Below, piece after piece: positions 12,300-22,764 of a stretch of DNA of 64,000 nt. The position numbers and the translations under genes were made by a program. The notes beneath the pieces were generated by a model. The model did no database searches, was not told the DNA's origin, and worked only from the letters and a program-made list of their open reading frames with translations. The first letter of the stretch is position 1, and each line of letters starts with the position of its first letter. The DNA is from Euhalothece natronophila Z-M001 (GTDB taxonomy: Bacteria > Cyanobacteriota > Cyanobacteriia > Cyanobacteriales > Rubidibacteraceae), in NCBI RefSeq assembly GCF_007904085.1, contig NZ_CP042326.1:1178001-1242000 (forward strand), read 5' to 3'.

Positions 12300-13187
12300 T
12301 TAGGAGATGTTTTGATTTGAGGTTTCGAGATTAGTGTTTCCCCGTGCTAGCAAGGTTCTTTCATTTGGGATTTTCAGTTTGGATGCTAATTTCAACGCTT
12401 CCAGTAATTTGATGAATCGAAAAGTGACATCAGGAAGATAAACGACTTTATCCCCCTCAATCGTAATGCCATGGCGACTTGAAGCAGGAAAGGCGTGATG
12501 ACAATTATGCCACCCTTCACCTAAAGTTAAAAATGCCACCAACGTATTATTTTGACTATAATCAGTGGTGATAAAGGGTTGTTTTCCAAACAGATGACTA
12601 AAAGAGTTGACGGTTTGAACACCATGAAACAATAAGGTTGTACTAACAAAAAAAGCCGCAAGATATTCTAAGCCACCGATACTATAAGAGATTCCTCCCA
12701 GTGCGACTAAAGGAAGAAAATGTAATCGATCAATGAGTTTCAAGACAGGATCGTTTTCAGCATCAACGGGAAGTTTTTCGGGGAAAAAGCGAGCAGATAA
12801 TAACCAACCTCCTTGAGACCACAAAAATCCTTTAATCCCTTGAACTGGGGTAAGAGGAGAATGGGGATCATCATCTTGCTCAACATATTTATGATGAACT
12901 AAATGGTGTGCTTTCCACCAATTCGGTCCCATCTGCCCTGCAGATGCTGCTATAATGCAACCTATCCATAAAATGATCTTGGGGGCTTGATAGCTTTTGT
13001 GGGTAAGCAGTCGATGATAAATGCTAGTGATACTTAGCATCCGCAACCAATATAGTAAAATGATCCAAATCATTGCTCCCCAAGATAACCCTGTCAACAG
13101 TAGAAGTAGTGAACCAAGGTGACTAATAATTATGAAGGTTGGACCAATTAAATAAGACAAAATGACAAGTAAGGGGAACTGATTCAT
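12300..13187 (-). CDS. acyl-lipid/acyl-CoA fatty-acid desaturase (delta-9 type)
   Basis: Three histidine clusters that bind the di-iron centre are visible: HRLLTH near residue 58, HHLVHHKYVEQDDDPHSP, and EGWHNCHHAFP. Hydrophobic segments flank the first and second clusters as in membrane desaturases. At 295 residues it matches cyanobacterial DesC-like enzymes, which insert the first double bond into acyl chains and contribute to cold or salt adaptation. Whether it is the main DesC or a paralogue cannot be told from the sequence. It is divergent from the DUF4079 gene across about 80 bases. Confidence 0.88.
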   Translation of the reverse strand: MNQFPLLVILSYLIGPTFIIISHLGSLLLLLTGLSWGAMIWIILLYWLRMLSITSIYHRLLTHKSYQAPKIILWIGCIIAASAGQMGPNWWKAHHLVHHKYVEQDDDPHSPLTPVQGIKGFLWSQGGWLLSARFFPEKLPVDAENDPVLKLIDRLHFLPLVALGGISYSIGGLEYLAAFFVSTTLLFHGVQTVNSFSHLFGKQPFITTDYSQNNTLVAFLTLGEGWHNCHHAFPASSRHGITIEGDKVVYLPDVTFRFIKLLEALKLASKLKIPNERTLLARGNTNLETSNQNIS

Positions 13188-13266
13188 TGATTTAGCGAAA
13201 GAGCTGAGAATAATACGAGTACAATTTTAACTGACTCGTTGATAAATGCTAATTAGGAGAACTACT

Positions 13267-13704
13267 GTGGATTTACCCTCGTTTCTGTGGCTTTGGAAAA
13301 TTGCGGCTTGGTCAATGGGCTTATCAGTGACTGTTTATGGGATTCTAGCAGGAACTGGCATTGGGTTATACTATTTCCGTCGCCAGAAATCACCACGTCC
13401 GCCGTGGCTTCGTCCCTTCCATTACATAATGGGAATCACTTTAGTCATTTTGGTATTATTGCTTTTAAGCATTGGTATTATTGGCACCCTTGGACATTTT
13501 GGCAACTTAGGACATTCTCCGCATTTAATCGCTGGCTTAACCGTGGTGGGATTGGTATTATTATCAGCAGGAAGTGCCAGTCAAATTAGTGCCAAACGTC
13601 CTAGGATGAGACAGCTTCACGTTACCACAAATGCTGTTTTATTTTTGGCGTTAGCTTATGTGTCTTGGACGGGATGGGATGTGGTGCAAAAGTATTTAGA
13701 CTAG
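13267..13704 (+). CDS. DUF4079 membrane protein
   Basis: This protein of about 145 residues has four hydrophobic segments ([76 protein letters not shown]). It contains an RPFHY segment and later histidines, as in the cyanobacterial and plastid DUF4079 family. The role is not established. An in-frame ATG lies seven codons upstream, but AGGAG (13255-13259) sits seven bases before the GTG at 13267, so I prefer that GTG as the start. Confidence 0.8.
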   Translation: MDLPSFLWLWKIAAWSMGLSVTVYGILAGTGIGLYYFRRQKSPRPPWLRPFHYIMGITLVILVLLLLSIGIIGTLGHFGNLGHSPHLIAGLTVVGLVLLSAGSASQISAKRPRMRQLHVTTNAVLFLALAYVSWTGWDVVQKYLD

Positions 13705-13732
13705 AAAGAAGAAAGGATTAATAAAGGTAACG

Positions 13733-15715
13733 ATGAGTCATACTGTCATAATTGGTGGGGGAATTATTGGAAGCGCGATCGCGCTCTCTTTAAGAAAACG
13801 CGGGGAACAAGTCACAATTGTTAGTCGTCAGCAAGGAGAGGCGGCTGCTTTTGCTGCAGGTGGAATGATCGCCCCCCAAGCCGAAGCTATCCCCCCGAGT
13901 CCCTTATTAGACTTATCACTGCGATCGCGCCAATTTTATCCAGATTGGATTAGCGAGTTAGAAGAGATGACGGGATTGGATACGGGGTATGTTCCTTGTG
14001 GCATTTTAGCCCCTGTTTATGATCTCAAGGAAACTCAAACTTCTCCCAGCGTTGAACCCGCTACATGGCTAGAACAATCAGATTTAGCGTTTTATCAATC
14101 GGGACTCGGTAAAGAAGTTAAGGGCGCCTGGTGGTATCCTGAAGACGCGCAAGTGGATAATCGGGCGTTAATGAAAACACTTACCGCCGCTGCCCAAAAA
14201 ATGGGAGTAACCTTGCGAGAAGGCGTTACGGTTAAAGGGATTCAAAAACAGAAAGGGGAAATTACCAGGCTAAGAACCACTGCTGGTGATATCAAAGCAG
14301 ACACCTATGTTTTAGCCACAGGATCATGGGTGAAAGAACTCTTGCCACTTCCAGTGCGCCCAATTAAAGGGCAAATGATGTCGTTACGAATGCCAGAGTC
14401 TCCCTATCCCATACAACGGGTTTTATTTGGACCAAATACTTATCTGATTCCCCGTGAAGATGGTAGATTAATCGTTGGGGCAACCGTCGAAGATGTTGGC
14501 TGGACAGATAAAAATACTCCCTTGGGGATAAAAACCCTCAGCGATCGCGCGATTCGCTTATACCCAAATTTAGCGGATTGGTCAATTGAGGAAACATGGT
14601 GGGGGTATCGTCCCACAACCCCTGATGAATTGCCCATTTTGGGACAATCTGATTACGAAAATCTATTTTTAGCCACAGGACATCATCGCCATGGCATTTT
14701 ACTCGCCCCCATCACCGCAGAACTCATTGCGGACTTAATCTGTCAGCAAAAAGCTGATCCCCTCTTAGCTCATTTTTCTCCCCAACGCTTCCACAGTAAA
14801 CAAACTCGTCAATGGTTCACCACTAATTCTATGAATGGTCACAAAAACGGACAAGTTAGCCACCTTTCTTTCCCCACAGAAAGCCAACCCACTGCTTCAC
14901 AATCAGAGGATAACCCCTTAGTGATTGCTGGTAGAACATTTCAATCGCGGTTACTCACAGGAAGTGGGAAATATCCGACTCCCGAAATTATGCAAGAAAG
15001 TATTGCCGCCAGTGGCAGTCAAATTGTGACAGTTGCCGTGCGTCGTGTCCAAAATAACGCCCCCGGACATGAGGGGTTAGCTGAAGCCATTGATTGGAAT
15101 AAAATCTGGATGTTGCCGAATACCGCAGGCTGTAAAACGGCAGAGGATGCAATTCGGGTCGCGAAATTAGGACGGGAAATGGCAAAGTTATTAGGGCAAG
15201 AGGAAAATAATTTTGTCAAGTTAGAAGTGATTCCTGAACCAAAACATTTACTCCCTGATCCCATTGGGACGTTAGAGGCGGCTGAGAAGTTGATAAAAGA
15301 AGGATTTGCCGTGTTACCCTATATTAATGCTGATCCTGTACTAGCCAAACGCTTAGAAGAAGTGGGCTGTTCTACAGTGATGCCTTTAGGAGCGCCCATT
15401 GGATCAGGACAAGGGATTAAAACAGAAGCCAATGTTCGGATTATTATTGAAGAAGCAAATGTTCCTGTGGTGGTTGATGCAGGGATTGGTAGCCCCAGTG
15501 AAGCTGCTTATGCGATGGAGTTGGGAGCCGATGCTTTATTAATTAATAGCGCGATCGCGCTTGCAAAAAATCCTGTAGCCATGGCACGGGCAATGGGATT
15601 AGCCACCGAATCAGGACGACTTGCCTATCTTGCTGGGCGCATCCCTATTAAACAGTATGCCAGTGCCAGTTCTCCCACCACAGGATTAGTCGGAACCAGT
15701 CATAACCAATCGTAA
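13733..15715 (+). CDS. thiOG: bifunctional glycine oxidase ThiO / thiazole synthase ThiG
   Basis: This is a fusion of 660 residues. Residues 1 to about 365 are a FAD-dependent ThiO: the Rossmann start [30 protein letters not shown], and a C-terminal [12 protein letters not shown]. After a linker of about 35 residues rich in Ser, Gln and Asn, residues about 395-655 are ThiG with [21 protein letters not shown], the KLEV segment holding the Schiff-base lysine, and [12 protein letters not shown]. ThiO makes dehydroglycine from glycine and ThiG builds the thiazole of thiamine. The fusion is common in cyanobacteria. Confidence 0.95.
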   Translation: MSHTVIIGGGIIGSAIALSLRKRGEQVTIVSRQQGEAAAFAAGGMIAPQAEAIPPSPLLDLSLRSRQFYPDWISELEEMTGLDTGYVPCGILAPVYDLKETQTSPSVEPATWLEQSDLAFYQSGLGKEVKGAWWYPEDAQVDNRALMKTLTAAAQKMGVTLREGVTVKGIQKQKGEITRLRTTAGDIKADTYVLATGSWVKELLPLPVRPIKGQMMSLRMPESPYPIQRVLFGPNTYLIPREDGRLIVGATVEDVGWTDKNTPLGIKTLSDRAIRLYPNLADWSIEETWWGYRPTTPDELPILGQSDYENLFLATGHHRHGILLAPITAELIADLICQQKADPLLAHFSPQRFHSKQTRQWFTTNSMNGHKNGQVSHLSFPTESQPTASQSEDNPLVIAGRTFQSRLLTGSGKYPTPEIMQESIAASGSQIVTVAVRRVQNNAPGHEGLAEAIDWNKIWMLPNTAGCKTAEDAIRVAKLGREMAKLLGQEENNFVKLEVIPEPKHLLPDPIGTLEAAEKLIKEGFAVLPYINADPVLAKRLEEVGCSTVMPLGAPIGSGQGIKTEANVRIIIEEANVPVVVDAGIGSPSEAAYAMELGADALLINSAIALAKNPVAMARAMGLATESGRLAYLAGRIPIKQYASASSPTTGLVGTSHNQS

Positions 15716-15718
15716 ACT

Positions 15719-15997
15719 ATGGGTATTATTATTTGGGCAATTCTCGGACTCATTGCTGGGACAATCGCCAAAGCCATATATCCCGGCGAACAAAAAACAG
15801 GTGTCTTAGGAACAATTTTGTTAGGGATTCTGGGAGCACAACTTGGTGGCTGGGTTGGACGAGAGTTGTTTGATACTAGAACAGCAGACCTTCGTAATTT
15901 AACCTTTGCTGAGGTAATTCCGAGTCTTCTTATGGCTATTCTAGGCGCGATCGCGATTATCTTTATTTGGGGCTTATTAACCAAGCCAAGTCGATGA
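15719..15997 (+). CDS. GlsB/YeaQ/YmgE-family small membrane protein
   Basis: This 92-residue protein has three glycine-rich membrane segments (IIWAILGLIAGTIAKAIYPG, TILLGILGAQLGGWVG, LLMAILGAIAIIFIWGLL). That is the transglycosylase-associated/GlsB pattern linked to stress responses in other bacteria. It starts three bases after the thiOG stop, so the two are probably co-transcribed, although no functional link with thiamine is obvious. Confidence 0.85.
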   Translation: MGIIIWAILGLIAGTIAKAIYPGEQKTGVLGTILLGILGAQLGGWVGRELFDTRTADLRNLTFAEVIPSLLMAILGAIAIIFIWGLLTKPSR

Positions 15998-16046
15998 AAA
16001 TCTTATTATAGTGATTCCAAATAAAAAACAGCAACCTAAAAGTAGT

Positions 16047-16092
16047 GGGAGCATCTTGCTCCCTAGTAGTAGCCAAGATGGCTGCACTAGGG
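16047..16092. repeat. palindromic double-hairpin element upstream of gyrB
   Basis: GGGAGCA (16047-16053) pairs perfectly with TGCTCCC (16057-16063). CCCTAGT (16061-16067) pairs with ACTAGGG (16086-16092), and GTAGCC (16069-16074) pairs with GGCTGC (16080-16085) inside it. The two stems share the CCC at 16061-16063, so they compete or swap. This looks like the dispersed palindromic repeats of cyanobacteria; only one copy was noticed in this window. The rest of the 15998-16290 gap contains no gene that I can see. Confidence 0.6.
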
Positions 16093-16290
16093 AACTGAAT
16101 TGGAACGACTATATGTTCCGTGTTTAGAACTTATGATCAGCCTTGTCAGTGATTTAGCCCTCTACCCGAAATAAAAAATTAATTGAAACTAGCTTTAAGC
16201 ACTCACTAACCCTTTTATGTTACAATTTCCGAAGATTTTGCCCTAACGTGCAATTAAAACGCCTTATCGCTTAAAAATCGGAGATGTTCC

Positions 16291-18735
16291 ATGACAAATA
16301 GTTACGGTGCTGAACAGATACAAGTTCTAGAAGGTCTAGAACCAGTCCGCAAACGCCCTGGGATGTACATTGGTTCCACCGGCCCAAGGGGACTACATCA
16401 TCTTGTTTATGAAGTCGTGGACAACTCCATTGATGAAGCATTAGCTGGTTATTGTACCCACATTGAAATTGATCTTAACGCAGATGGTTCAGTAACTGTT
16501 GCTGATAATGGGCGTGGCATCCCTGTGGAAAAGCATTCCCGCACAGGAAAATCGGCACTAGAAACCGTAATGACCGTTCTCCACGCTGGTGGTAAATTTG
16601 GTGGTGGTGGCTATAAAGTTTCAGGAGGGTTACACGGCGTTGGGGTTTCTGTGGTTAATGCCCTTTCTGAGTGGGTAGAAGTCACCGTTAGACGGGAACA
16701 AACCGCTTATAAACAACGCTACGAACGGGGAATTGCTGTTAGTGAACTGCAAAGTGAATCTGATCCCAGTCCAGAGACAGGAACTTTAATCAGCTTTCTT
16801 CCTGATCAGGAAATCTTTACAGAAAGCATTGAGTTTGACTATAACACCCTTGCTGGGCGATTAAGAGAACTTGCCTACCTTAACGCTGGGGTAAAAATTA
16901 CTTTTGCTGATCATCGTAACTCCGAACAGCCACGCAGTGAAACCTATTGTTATGAAGGGGGAATTAAAGAATATGTTGCCTACATGGTAGGAGAAAAACA
17001 ACCCCTCCACAAAGACATTATTTATGTAGAAGGAGAAAAAGAAGGAGTCCAAGTTGAAGTTGCCTTTCAGTGGTGCATTGATGCCTATAGCGATACGATT
17101 TTAGGCTTTGCTAATAATATCCGCACCGTTGATGGCGGAACGCACTTAGAAGGCTTAAAAACCGTCTTAACGCGGACAATGAATAGTATTGCCCGTAAGC
17201 GGAATAAATTAAAAGAAAATGACGCTAACCTTGCAGGGGAAAATATCCGAGAAGGGTTAACCGCGGTTATTTCTGTCAAAGTTCCCGAGCCCGAATTTGA
17301 AGGACAAACCAAGACCAAGTTAGGCAATACTGAAGTAAGAGGAATTGTTGATTCTTTAGTTAGCGAAACCCTCACTGAGTATCTAGATTTCAATCCTAGT
17401 GTTGCCGATGCTATTTTAGAAAAAGCGGTGCAAGCCTTCAAAGCTGCCGAAGCCGCCCGACGGGCAAGAGAATTAGTCCGCCGCAAGTCAGTTTTAGAAT
17501 CATCTCCCCTACCCGGTAAACTCGCTGATTGTAGTTCCCGTGATCCTGCTGAGTCAGAAATCTTCATTGTGGAAGGTGACAGCGCTGGAGGCTGTTTTGA
17601 TGGAGATACTAAAGTTGCCCTTGCTGATGGACGCAGTTTAAGTTTTAAGCAACTGGTGGCTGAAGAGGCAGCAGGAAAACAAAACTTCTGTTATACCATT
17701 CGTAAAGATGGCGCGATCGCGCTAGAGAAAATTATTAATGCTCGCAGAACCAAGGTCAATGCGAAAGTCATTAAGGTGACATTAGATAATGGGGAAACCA
17801 TCATTTGCACTCCAGATCATCCCTTCATGTTACGGGATGGCAGTTATAAAGCCGCAGCCAAACTAACGGCTGATGATGCGTTAATGAGTTCTCAGCAAAA
17901 GAGTTTTCCTAATCCCGTGGCAAAAAATGTCTTAACTTTGCAATCAACTGTCCTGACTAAAGGGGAAACTCAAAAAAGAACAACCGCCGTCCTCGATACA
18001 CATCCTCATGTCATCGCCATAGAAACACTACAAGAAACCAGAGATGTCTATGATATTGAAGTTCCCCATACTCATAACTTTGCCTTAGCCAGTGGCGTTT
18101 TTGTTCATAACAGTGCTAAACAAGGACGAGACAGACGCTTTCAAGCCATTCTGCCGCTACGGGGGAAAATCCTCAATATTGAGAAAACCGACGATAGCAA
18201 AATTTATAAAAATAACGAAATCCAATCTTTGATTACCGCCTTAGGGTTAGGGGTAAAAGGGGAAGAATTTGATGTTTCTCAACTGCGTTACCATCGCTCA
18301 GTGATCATGACTGACGCTGATGTTGATGGAGCGCACATCAGAACCTTGCTTTTAACCTTCTTCTACCGTTATCAACGGGCGTTAATTGAACAAGGGTATG
18401 TCTATATTGCTTGTCCGCCTTTGTATAAAGTAGAACGGGGAAAACAGCATTACTACTGTTACAGCGATCGCGAAATGGAAAATTTAGTGCGAGAGTTCCC
18501 AAGTAATGCCAATTACACCCTGCAACGGTTTAAGGGGTTAGGAGAAATGATGCCCTTACAACTGTGGGAAACGACGATGAATCCAGAAACTCGAACCCTA
18601 AAACGCGTCCAAATTGAAGATGCAGCGGAAGCAGATAAAATATTTAGTATCTTAATGGGCGATCGCGTTGCCCCTCGTCGGGAGTTTATCGAAACGGAAG
18701 GGCCAAAACTGAACCTCACGGAGTTAGACATTTAA
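16291..18735 (+). CDS. gyrB: DNA gyrase subunit B precursor with an in-frame mini-intein
   Basis: The host protein is GyrB: the GHKL ATPase part ([38 protein letters not shown]), then a TOPRIM domain with [11 protein letters not shown] and [11 protein letters not shown], and a C-terminal [13 protein letters not shown]. Residues 435-607 are foreign to GyrB and form an intein. Removal would join Gly434 to Ser608 and give a normal 641-residue protein. GyrB with GyrA introduces negative supercoils. There is no frameshift, so production of active gyrase requires protein splicing. Confidence 0.97.
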   Translation: MTNSYGAEQIQVLEGLEPVRKRPGMYIGSTGPRGLHHLVYEVVDNSIDEALAGYCTHIEIDLNADGSVTVADNGRGIPVEKHSRTGKSALETVMTVLHAGGKFGGGGYKVSGGLHGVGVSVVNALSEWVEVTVRREQTAYKQRYERGIAVSELQSESDPSPETGTLISFLPDQEIFTESIEFDYNTLAGRLRELAYLNAGVKITFADHRNSEQPRSETYCYEGGIKEYVAYMVGEKQPLHKDIIYVEGEKEGVQVEVAFQWCIDAYSDTILGFANNIRTVDGGTHLEGLKTVLTRTMNSIARKRNKLKENDANLAGENIREGLTAVISVKVPEPEFEGQTKTKLGNTEVRGIVDSLVSETLTEYLDFNPSVADAILEKAVQAFKAAEAARRARELVRRKSVLESSPLPGKLADCSSRDPAESEIFIVEGDSAGGCFDGDTKVALADGRSLSFKQLVAEEAAGKQNFCYTIRKDGAIALEKIINARRTKVNAKVIKVTLDNGETIICTPDHPFMLRDGSYKAAAKLTADDALMSSQQKSFPNPVAKNVLTLQSTVLTKGETQKRTTAVLDTHPHVIAIETLQETRDVYDIEVPHTHNFALASGVFVHNSAKQGRDRRFQAILPLRGKILNIEKTDDSKIYKNNEIQSLITALGLGVKGEEFDVSQLRYHRSVIMTDADVDGAHIRTLLLTFFYRYQRALIEQGYVYIACPPLYKVERGKQHYYCYSDREMENLVREFPSNANYTLQRFKGLGEMMPLQLWETTMNPETRTLKRVQIEDAAEADKIFSILMGDRVAPRREFIETEGPKLNLTELDI
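17593..18111 (+). mobile_element. GyrB mini-intein (173 residues, no homing endonuclease)
   Basis: The insert begins with cysteine ([18 protein letters not shown], block A), has block [19 protein letters not shown] with the TxxH histidine, block [16 protein letters not shown], and ends GVFVHN before a serine, the standard His-Asn/+1 nucleophile arrangement. It splits EGDSAGG from SAKQGRDR in the TOPRIM domain, the same site as the known Synechocystis GyrB intein. At 173 residues there is room only for the splicing domain; no LAGLIDADG or HNH motif is seen. Confidence 0.95.
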
Positions 18736-18826
18736 ATCGAAATGTACAATTAACAGAGTACACTTTTTGATTTTTATCGGTTATTGGTTAATTCTTAACA
18801 AATTGACCAATGTCCGTTGCTGAGTT

Positions 18827-19615
18827 ATGGTACAACGTTACGTCCGAGTAAAAACGACGCAAGCACAAACCTATTACGGGCTATTACAGCTTGATCGCAG
18901 CGTGCAAGTCTTGGATGCCCCAGCTTGGATAGGGGGGCAACCCACGGACTTAAAACTCGAACCAGAAACTTATCAACTCCTTTCCCCTTGTGCGCCGACA
19001 AAGGTGATAGCAGTGGGAAAAAATTATCAACAACACGCGACAGAAATGGGGGGAGAAGTTCCCCAAGAACCTTTAATTTTTCTCAAACCCCCTACTGCCG
19101 TTACTGCCCATCAAAAGCCCATTTATTATCCCCCAGTTAGCCAACGGGTTGACTACGAGGGAGAATTAGCCCTAGTCATTGGAGAAAGAACCCATCAATG
19201 TCCCCCAGAACAGGCAAGAAGCCGCATTTGGGGCTATACCATTGCTAATGATGTCACCGCCCGCGATTTACAAAAAAAAGATGGTCAATGGACACGGGCA
19301 AAAGGCTTTGATAGTTTTTGCCCTTTAGGCCCTTGGATTGTAAGAGATTTAAATACAGCTGCCAAGTTACAAACGTTTGTCAACGAAGAAACTGAACCGA
19401 GGCAAGCGGCGTTTTTAAATGAGATGGTCTTTTCTGTAGAAATGTTGCTATCCTACATTTCTGAAATTATGACCTTAGCGCCGGGGGACGTAATTTTAAC
19501 CGGAACCCCACAAGGAATTGGGCCAATGCAAATCAGCGATCGCGTTCGGATCGAAATAGAAGGCATTGGCTCATTAGAAAATCATCTCATTAACTCAGAT
19601 TTCCCTAAAAAATAG
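18827..19615 (+). CDS. fumarylacetoacetate hydrolase (FAH) family protein
   Basis: This 262-residue protein has the FAH-fold signatures: KVIAVGKNYQQHATEMG, then the metal-binding acidic residues in VDYEGELALVIG, GYTIANDVTARDLQ, and a C-terminal GDVILTGTPQGIGP. Enzymes of this family cleave or decarboxylate 2,4-dioxo acids, or act as acylpyruvate hydrolase or oxaloacetate decarboxylase. The sequence alone does not settle the substrate. It lies downstream of gyrB with about 90 bases between them and converges on the Tic20-like gene. Confidence 0.87.
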   Translation: MVQRYVRVKTTQAQTYYGLLQLDRSVQVLDAPAWIGGQPTDLKLEPETYQLLSPCAPTKVIAVGKNYQQHATEMGGEVPQEPLIFLKPPTAVTAHQKPIYYPPVSQRVDYEGELALVIGERTHQCPPEQARSRIWGYTIANDVTARDLQKKDGQWTRAKGFDSFCPLGPWIVRDLNTAAKLQTFVNEETEPRQAAFLNEMVFSVEMLLSYISEIMTLAPGDVILTGTPQGIGPMQISDRVRIEIEGIGSLENHLINSDFPKK

Positions 19616-19625
19616 TTTTTTTTCA

Positions 19626-20099
19626 CTAGCGAACTTGTCCATGAACTGCCTCAGAGATAGCAGGAATTTCCGCATAAATGCCCCGTGCTGATTGGACAAT
19701 TCCATAAACAACTATGGCTAAAGTGCCAATAAAAATAGTATTAAAGAGGGTTTGTATTAATAATCCTCCTCCGCCTCCAAGGTTTAGAATTTGAGTGGCA
19801 AAGCGAATTAAAATTAATAAAATATCAATGAGAATTGCCTGCATCGTATTAAAGCGAATAAAGTGAGGAATATTTTCATTTCTCACCACTGCTAAAATTA
19901 AAACAAAGAAAACAATCAGCCCCGCAAAAGGAAACCGATAAATAGCTAGCACTGGTTGTAAAGGAAGATAGATGATGCTAATAATTGGAAATTGTCTAAA
20001 TAAAAAGGCCCCAAATGGCACGACATAAACTAGCGGTAAAATGTAAGGCAAAGCGGCAAAAAATCGGTTTTGGATTTCGGTGTTTCCACGTCCAGCCAT
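19626..20099 (-). CDS. Tic20 family membrane protein
   Basis: This 157-residue protein has four hydrophobic segments and the family motif HFIRFNTMQAILIDILL. Tic20 in chloroplasts is a protein-import channel component. The cyanobacterial homologues are membrane proteins of uncertain role. It starts at ATG (MAGRGNTEIQ) and is followed on the same strand by nothing before the convergent FAH gene, whose stop is only about 10 bases away. Confidence 0.85.
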   Translation of the reverse strand: MAGRGNTEIQNRFFAALPYILPLVYVVPFGAFLFRQFPIISIIYLPLQPVLAIYRFPFAGLIVFFVLILAVVRNENIPHFIRFNTMQAILIDILLILIRFATQILNLGGGGGLLIQTLFNTIFIGTLAIVVYGIVQSARGIYAEIPAISEAVHGQVR

Positions 20100-20117
20100 A
20101 TTATTAAGTCCTTGATC

Positions 20118-20351
20118 TTATTGTGATTTTAGTGTTACAGTGTCTTGGCTTGGGGATTGGAGGTTAGCCAATCGAAACCCCATTTGACATTCATAGAGTT
20201 CCGGTTGTTGGTTATTTAAGTATCTTAAAGCACGTCCACAACCAAGGTGTCCTTTTCGCCAGCGGGGAAGTCCGCTATGATCCGCTAATAAGCAATTTTG
20301 ACAAACTTGCTTTGGTGATAGAATTTGCTCTTCTAATAAGACGACTAACAT
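20118..20351 (-). CDS. small conserved cyanobacterial protein with a CxxC pair
   Basis: This 77-residue protein has a CQNC pair followed by HSGLPRWRKGHLGCGRALRY and a later ECQMGFRL. The cysteines suggest a small metal-binding or redox unit, but I do not recognise a named family. I chose ATG 20351 because GGAGGAA lies just upstream of it; an in-frame TTG five codons earlier would overlap that Shine-Dalgarno. It lies 18 bases upstream of the Tic20-like gene on the same strand, so they are likely co-transcribed. Confidence 0.65.
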   Translation of the reverse strand: MLVVLLEEQILSPKQVCQNCLLADHSGLPRWRKGHLGCGRALRYLNNQQPELYECQMGFRLANLQSPSQDTVTLKSQ

Positions 20352-20441
20352 AACTTTTCCTCCCAAAATCTCCCCAAGACGAGAAAATTAACTCTGTATA
20401 GTTAATCGGGTGATACTTCCATTCTAGAAGACACAAAACAG

Positions 20442-21047
20442 ATGAGAACATTAATTGTTGCCACCAGTAACCCTGGCAAACTCGCTGAAATGCAGAACTA
20501 TCTTGCCTCCCTAAACAGCTGGGAATTAGCTCTCAAGCCCCCAGACTTGGAGGTAGAAGAAACGGGAACTACCTTTATGGAAAATGCTCGCTTAAAAGCA
20601 AAAACTGTGGCAAAGGCGACCAAAAACTGCGCGATCGCTGATGATTCTGGTTTAGCCGTGGAAGCCCTCAATGGCGCACCTGGGATTTATTCGGCTAGAT
20701 ATGCGGATACTGATGAAGAACGGATCGCCCGCGTTTTGCGAGAATTAGGAGATAGTAGTAATCGGAAAGCCAAATTTGTCTGTGCCTGCGCGATCGCGCT
20801 TCCAGATGGCAAAATTGCCTTAGAGAAAGAAGGAATCTGTGAAGGAGAAATCCTTACTACCCCTCGCGGAAACAATGGATTTGGCTATGATCCTATCTTC
20901 TATGTTCCCAGTGTGCAAAAAACTTTTGCCGAAATGGATGCTGAGCTTAAGAAAAAATTAAGCCATCGCGGTCAAGCCTTTGCTGCTCTTTTTCCAGAAA
21001 TTTTAACAATTGCTGACAAAGAGGGAGCAGGTAACCCCACCCCCTAA
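20442..21047 (+). CDS. rdgB: non-canonical purine NTP pyrophosphatase, RdgB/HAM1 family
   Basis: The 201-residue protein begins with the family signature ATSNPGKLAEMQ and contains FMENARLKAKTVAK, AIADDSGLAVEALNGAPGIYSARYA, and GFGYDPIFYVP, ending with LSHRGQAF. It hydrolyses dITP, ITP and XTP to monophosphates and so keeps deaminated purines out of nucleic acids. It converges with glnB, with only six bases between the stops. Confidence 0.96.
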   Translation: MRTLIVATSNPGKLAEMQNYLASLNSWELALKPPDLEVEETGTTFMENARLKAKTVAKATKNCAIADDSGLAVEALNGAPGIYSARYADTDEERIARVLRELGDSSNRKAKFVCACAIALPDGKIALEKEGICEGEILTTPRGNNGFGYDPIFYVPSVQKTFAEMDAELKKKLSHRGQAFAALFPEILTIADKEGAGNPTP

Positions 21048-21053
21048 CATCAC

Positions 21054-21404
<351 letters not shown>

Positions 21405-21563
21405 TTAGTTTGGATTTCAAAACAACAGTGTGAGTTGTAATTAATAACTGTTAAAGTACGATAACAGATAAGGAATTGAACTAGTATCAGATTAAAATCC
21501 TCCTGTGATTAAGAAGGTCATCCTTAACTAGTCCTATCTATCATTATCCGTAACGTTTTTTTT

Positions 21564-21577
21564 GTTACTTTGACTAC
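21564..21577 (-). promoter_or_regulatory. candidate NtcA-binding site upstream of glnB
   Basis: Read on the minus strand the sequence is GTAGTCAAAGTAAC, which matches GTA-N8-TAC in five of six conserved bases. It lies about 172 bases upstream of the glnB start. glnB is an NtcA target in other cyanobacteria, but here I do not see a perfect -10 box at the usual 22-base distance. The rest of 21393-21690 shows no gene. Confidence 0.3.
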
Positions 21578-21690
21578 ACTTTGCTACAATTATCGCTTCT
21601 CAGCAAGATTGATGGGGGAATTAGCAATTATCTTTAACAGAGATTAAGACATTTCAAGCAGTTAGTACAAGCCATAAGGGAATTCTTGCT

Positions 21691-22764
21691 TTACAATGCA
21701 TTTAGTAAAGCCTCTCCCATTTCTTGGCAACCCACGAATGTCATCCCCTCTGACATAATATCGCCAGTGCGATAACCTTGATCTAACACCTGAAAGACCG
21801 CCTGTTCCATTAAGTCTGCTGCAGTGGGTTCGTCTAGCCCATAACGAAGCATCATCGCTGCACTTAATACTTGCGCTAAAGGGTTCGCTTTATCTTGTCC
21901 AGCAATGTCAGGTGCTGATCCATGTACAGGTTCAAAAACTGCAGGTTTTCCTTCTCCCATACTTGCTGAGGGCAACATACCAATGCTTCCTGTTAGCATA
22001 GCTGCTGCATCTGAAAGGATATCACCAAATAAATTTCCCGTTACAATCGTGTCGAACTGTTTAGGAGCGCGAACCAATTGCATGGCGGCATTATCGACAT
22101 ACAGGTGAGACAGTTCAATATCTGGGTAAGAGGTAGCTAGAGCAGTTACGCGATCGCGCCACAATTGGGACACTTCTAACACATTGGCTTTATCCACAGA
22201 ACATAATCGTTTGTTCCGTTTCTGAGCAATTTCAAAAGCCACTTTAGCAATCCGATCAATTTCGTGATCACTATAAGCCATCGTATTCACACCGCGTTGT
22301 TCTCCTGTCTCGGTAGCAAATACTCCTTTTGGCTGTCCAAAATACACCCCTCCTGTTAACTCGCGTACTACCATAATATCCACCCCCTCGACTATTTCTG
22401 GTTTTAAGGTAGAACTACCAATCAGTTGAGGAAAAATTTTAGCTGGACGTAAATTAGCAAATAAGCCTAACCCTGAACGTAAACCTAATAATCCTGTTTC
22501 TGGGCGTTGCTGACGGGGTAAATTATCCCATTTATAACCACCAATCGCCGCGAGTAACACAGCATCACTGTTACGACAAGTTTCGAGGGTTTCCTGTGGG
22601 AGCGGCTCTCCTGTTTCGTCAATCGCGGCTCCTCCCATCAGAGCTTCCGAGAATTGAAACTTGAGGTTACATTTTTTCCCCACTGCTTCTAAAATTTGAA
22701 TAGTTACTCCAATAATTTCGGGGCCAATTCCGTCACCTGGTAAAAGTGTAATTTTATAAGTCAT
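21691..22764 (-). CDS. leuB: 3-isopropylmalate dehydrogenase
   Basis: This 357-residue enzyme of leucine synthesis oxidatively decarboxylates 3-isopropylmalate using NAD. Motifs seen are [12 protein letters not shown] at the N-terminus, [25 protein letters not shown] with the catalytic tyrosine, [29 protein letters not shown] and [12 protein letters not shown]. Length matches the family. It stands alone, with the long empty region 22765-23352 upstream of it. Confidence 0.97.
   Translation of the reverse strand: MTYKITLLPGDGIGPEIIGVTIQILEAVGKKCNLKFQFSEALMGGAAIDETGEPLPQETLETCRNSDAVLLAAIGGYKWDNLPRQQRPETGLLGLRSGLGLFANLRPAKIFPQLIGSSTLKPEIVEGVDIMVVRELTGGVYFGQPKGVFATETGEQRGVNTMAYSDHEIDRIAKVAFEIAQKRNKRLCSVDKANVLEVSQLWRDRVTALATSYPDIELSHLYVDNAAMQLVRAPKQFDTIVTGNLFGDILSDAAAMLTGSIGMLPSASMGEGKPAVFEPVHGSAPDIAGQDKANPLAQVLSAAMMLRYGLDEPTAADLMEQAVFQVLDQGYRTGDIMSEGMTFVGCQEMGEALLNAL

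Noticed and set aside
17085-17567. 160-codon open frame antisense to gyrB
   Set aside because: It is a shadow of the highly conserved GyrB coding frame and lacks family similarity or its own signals.
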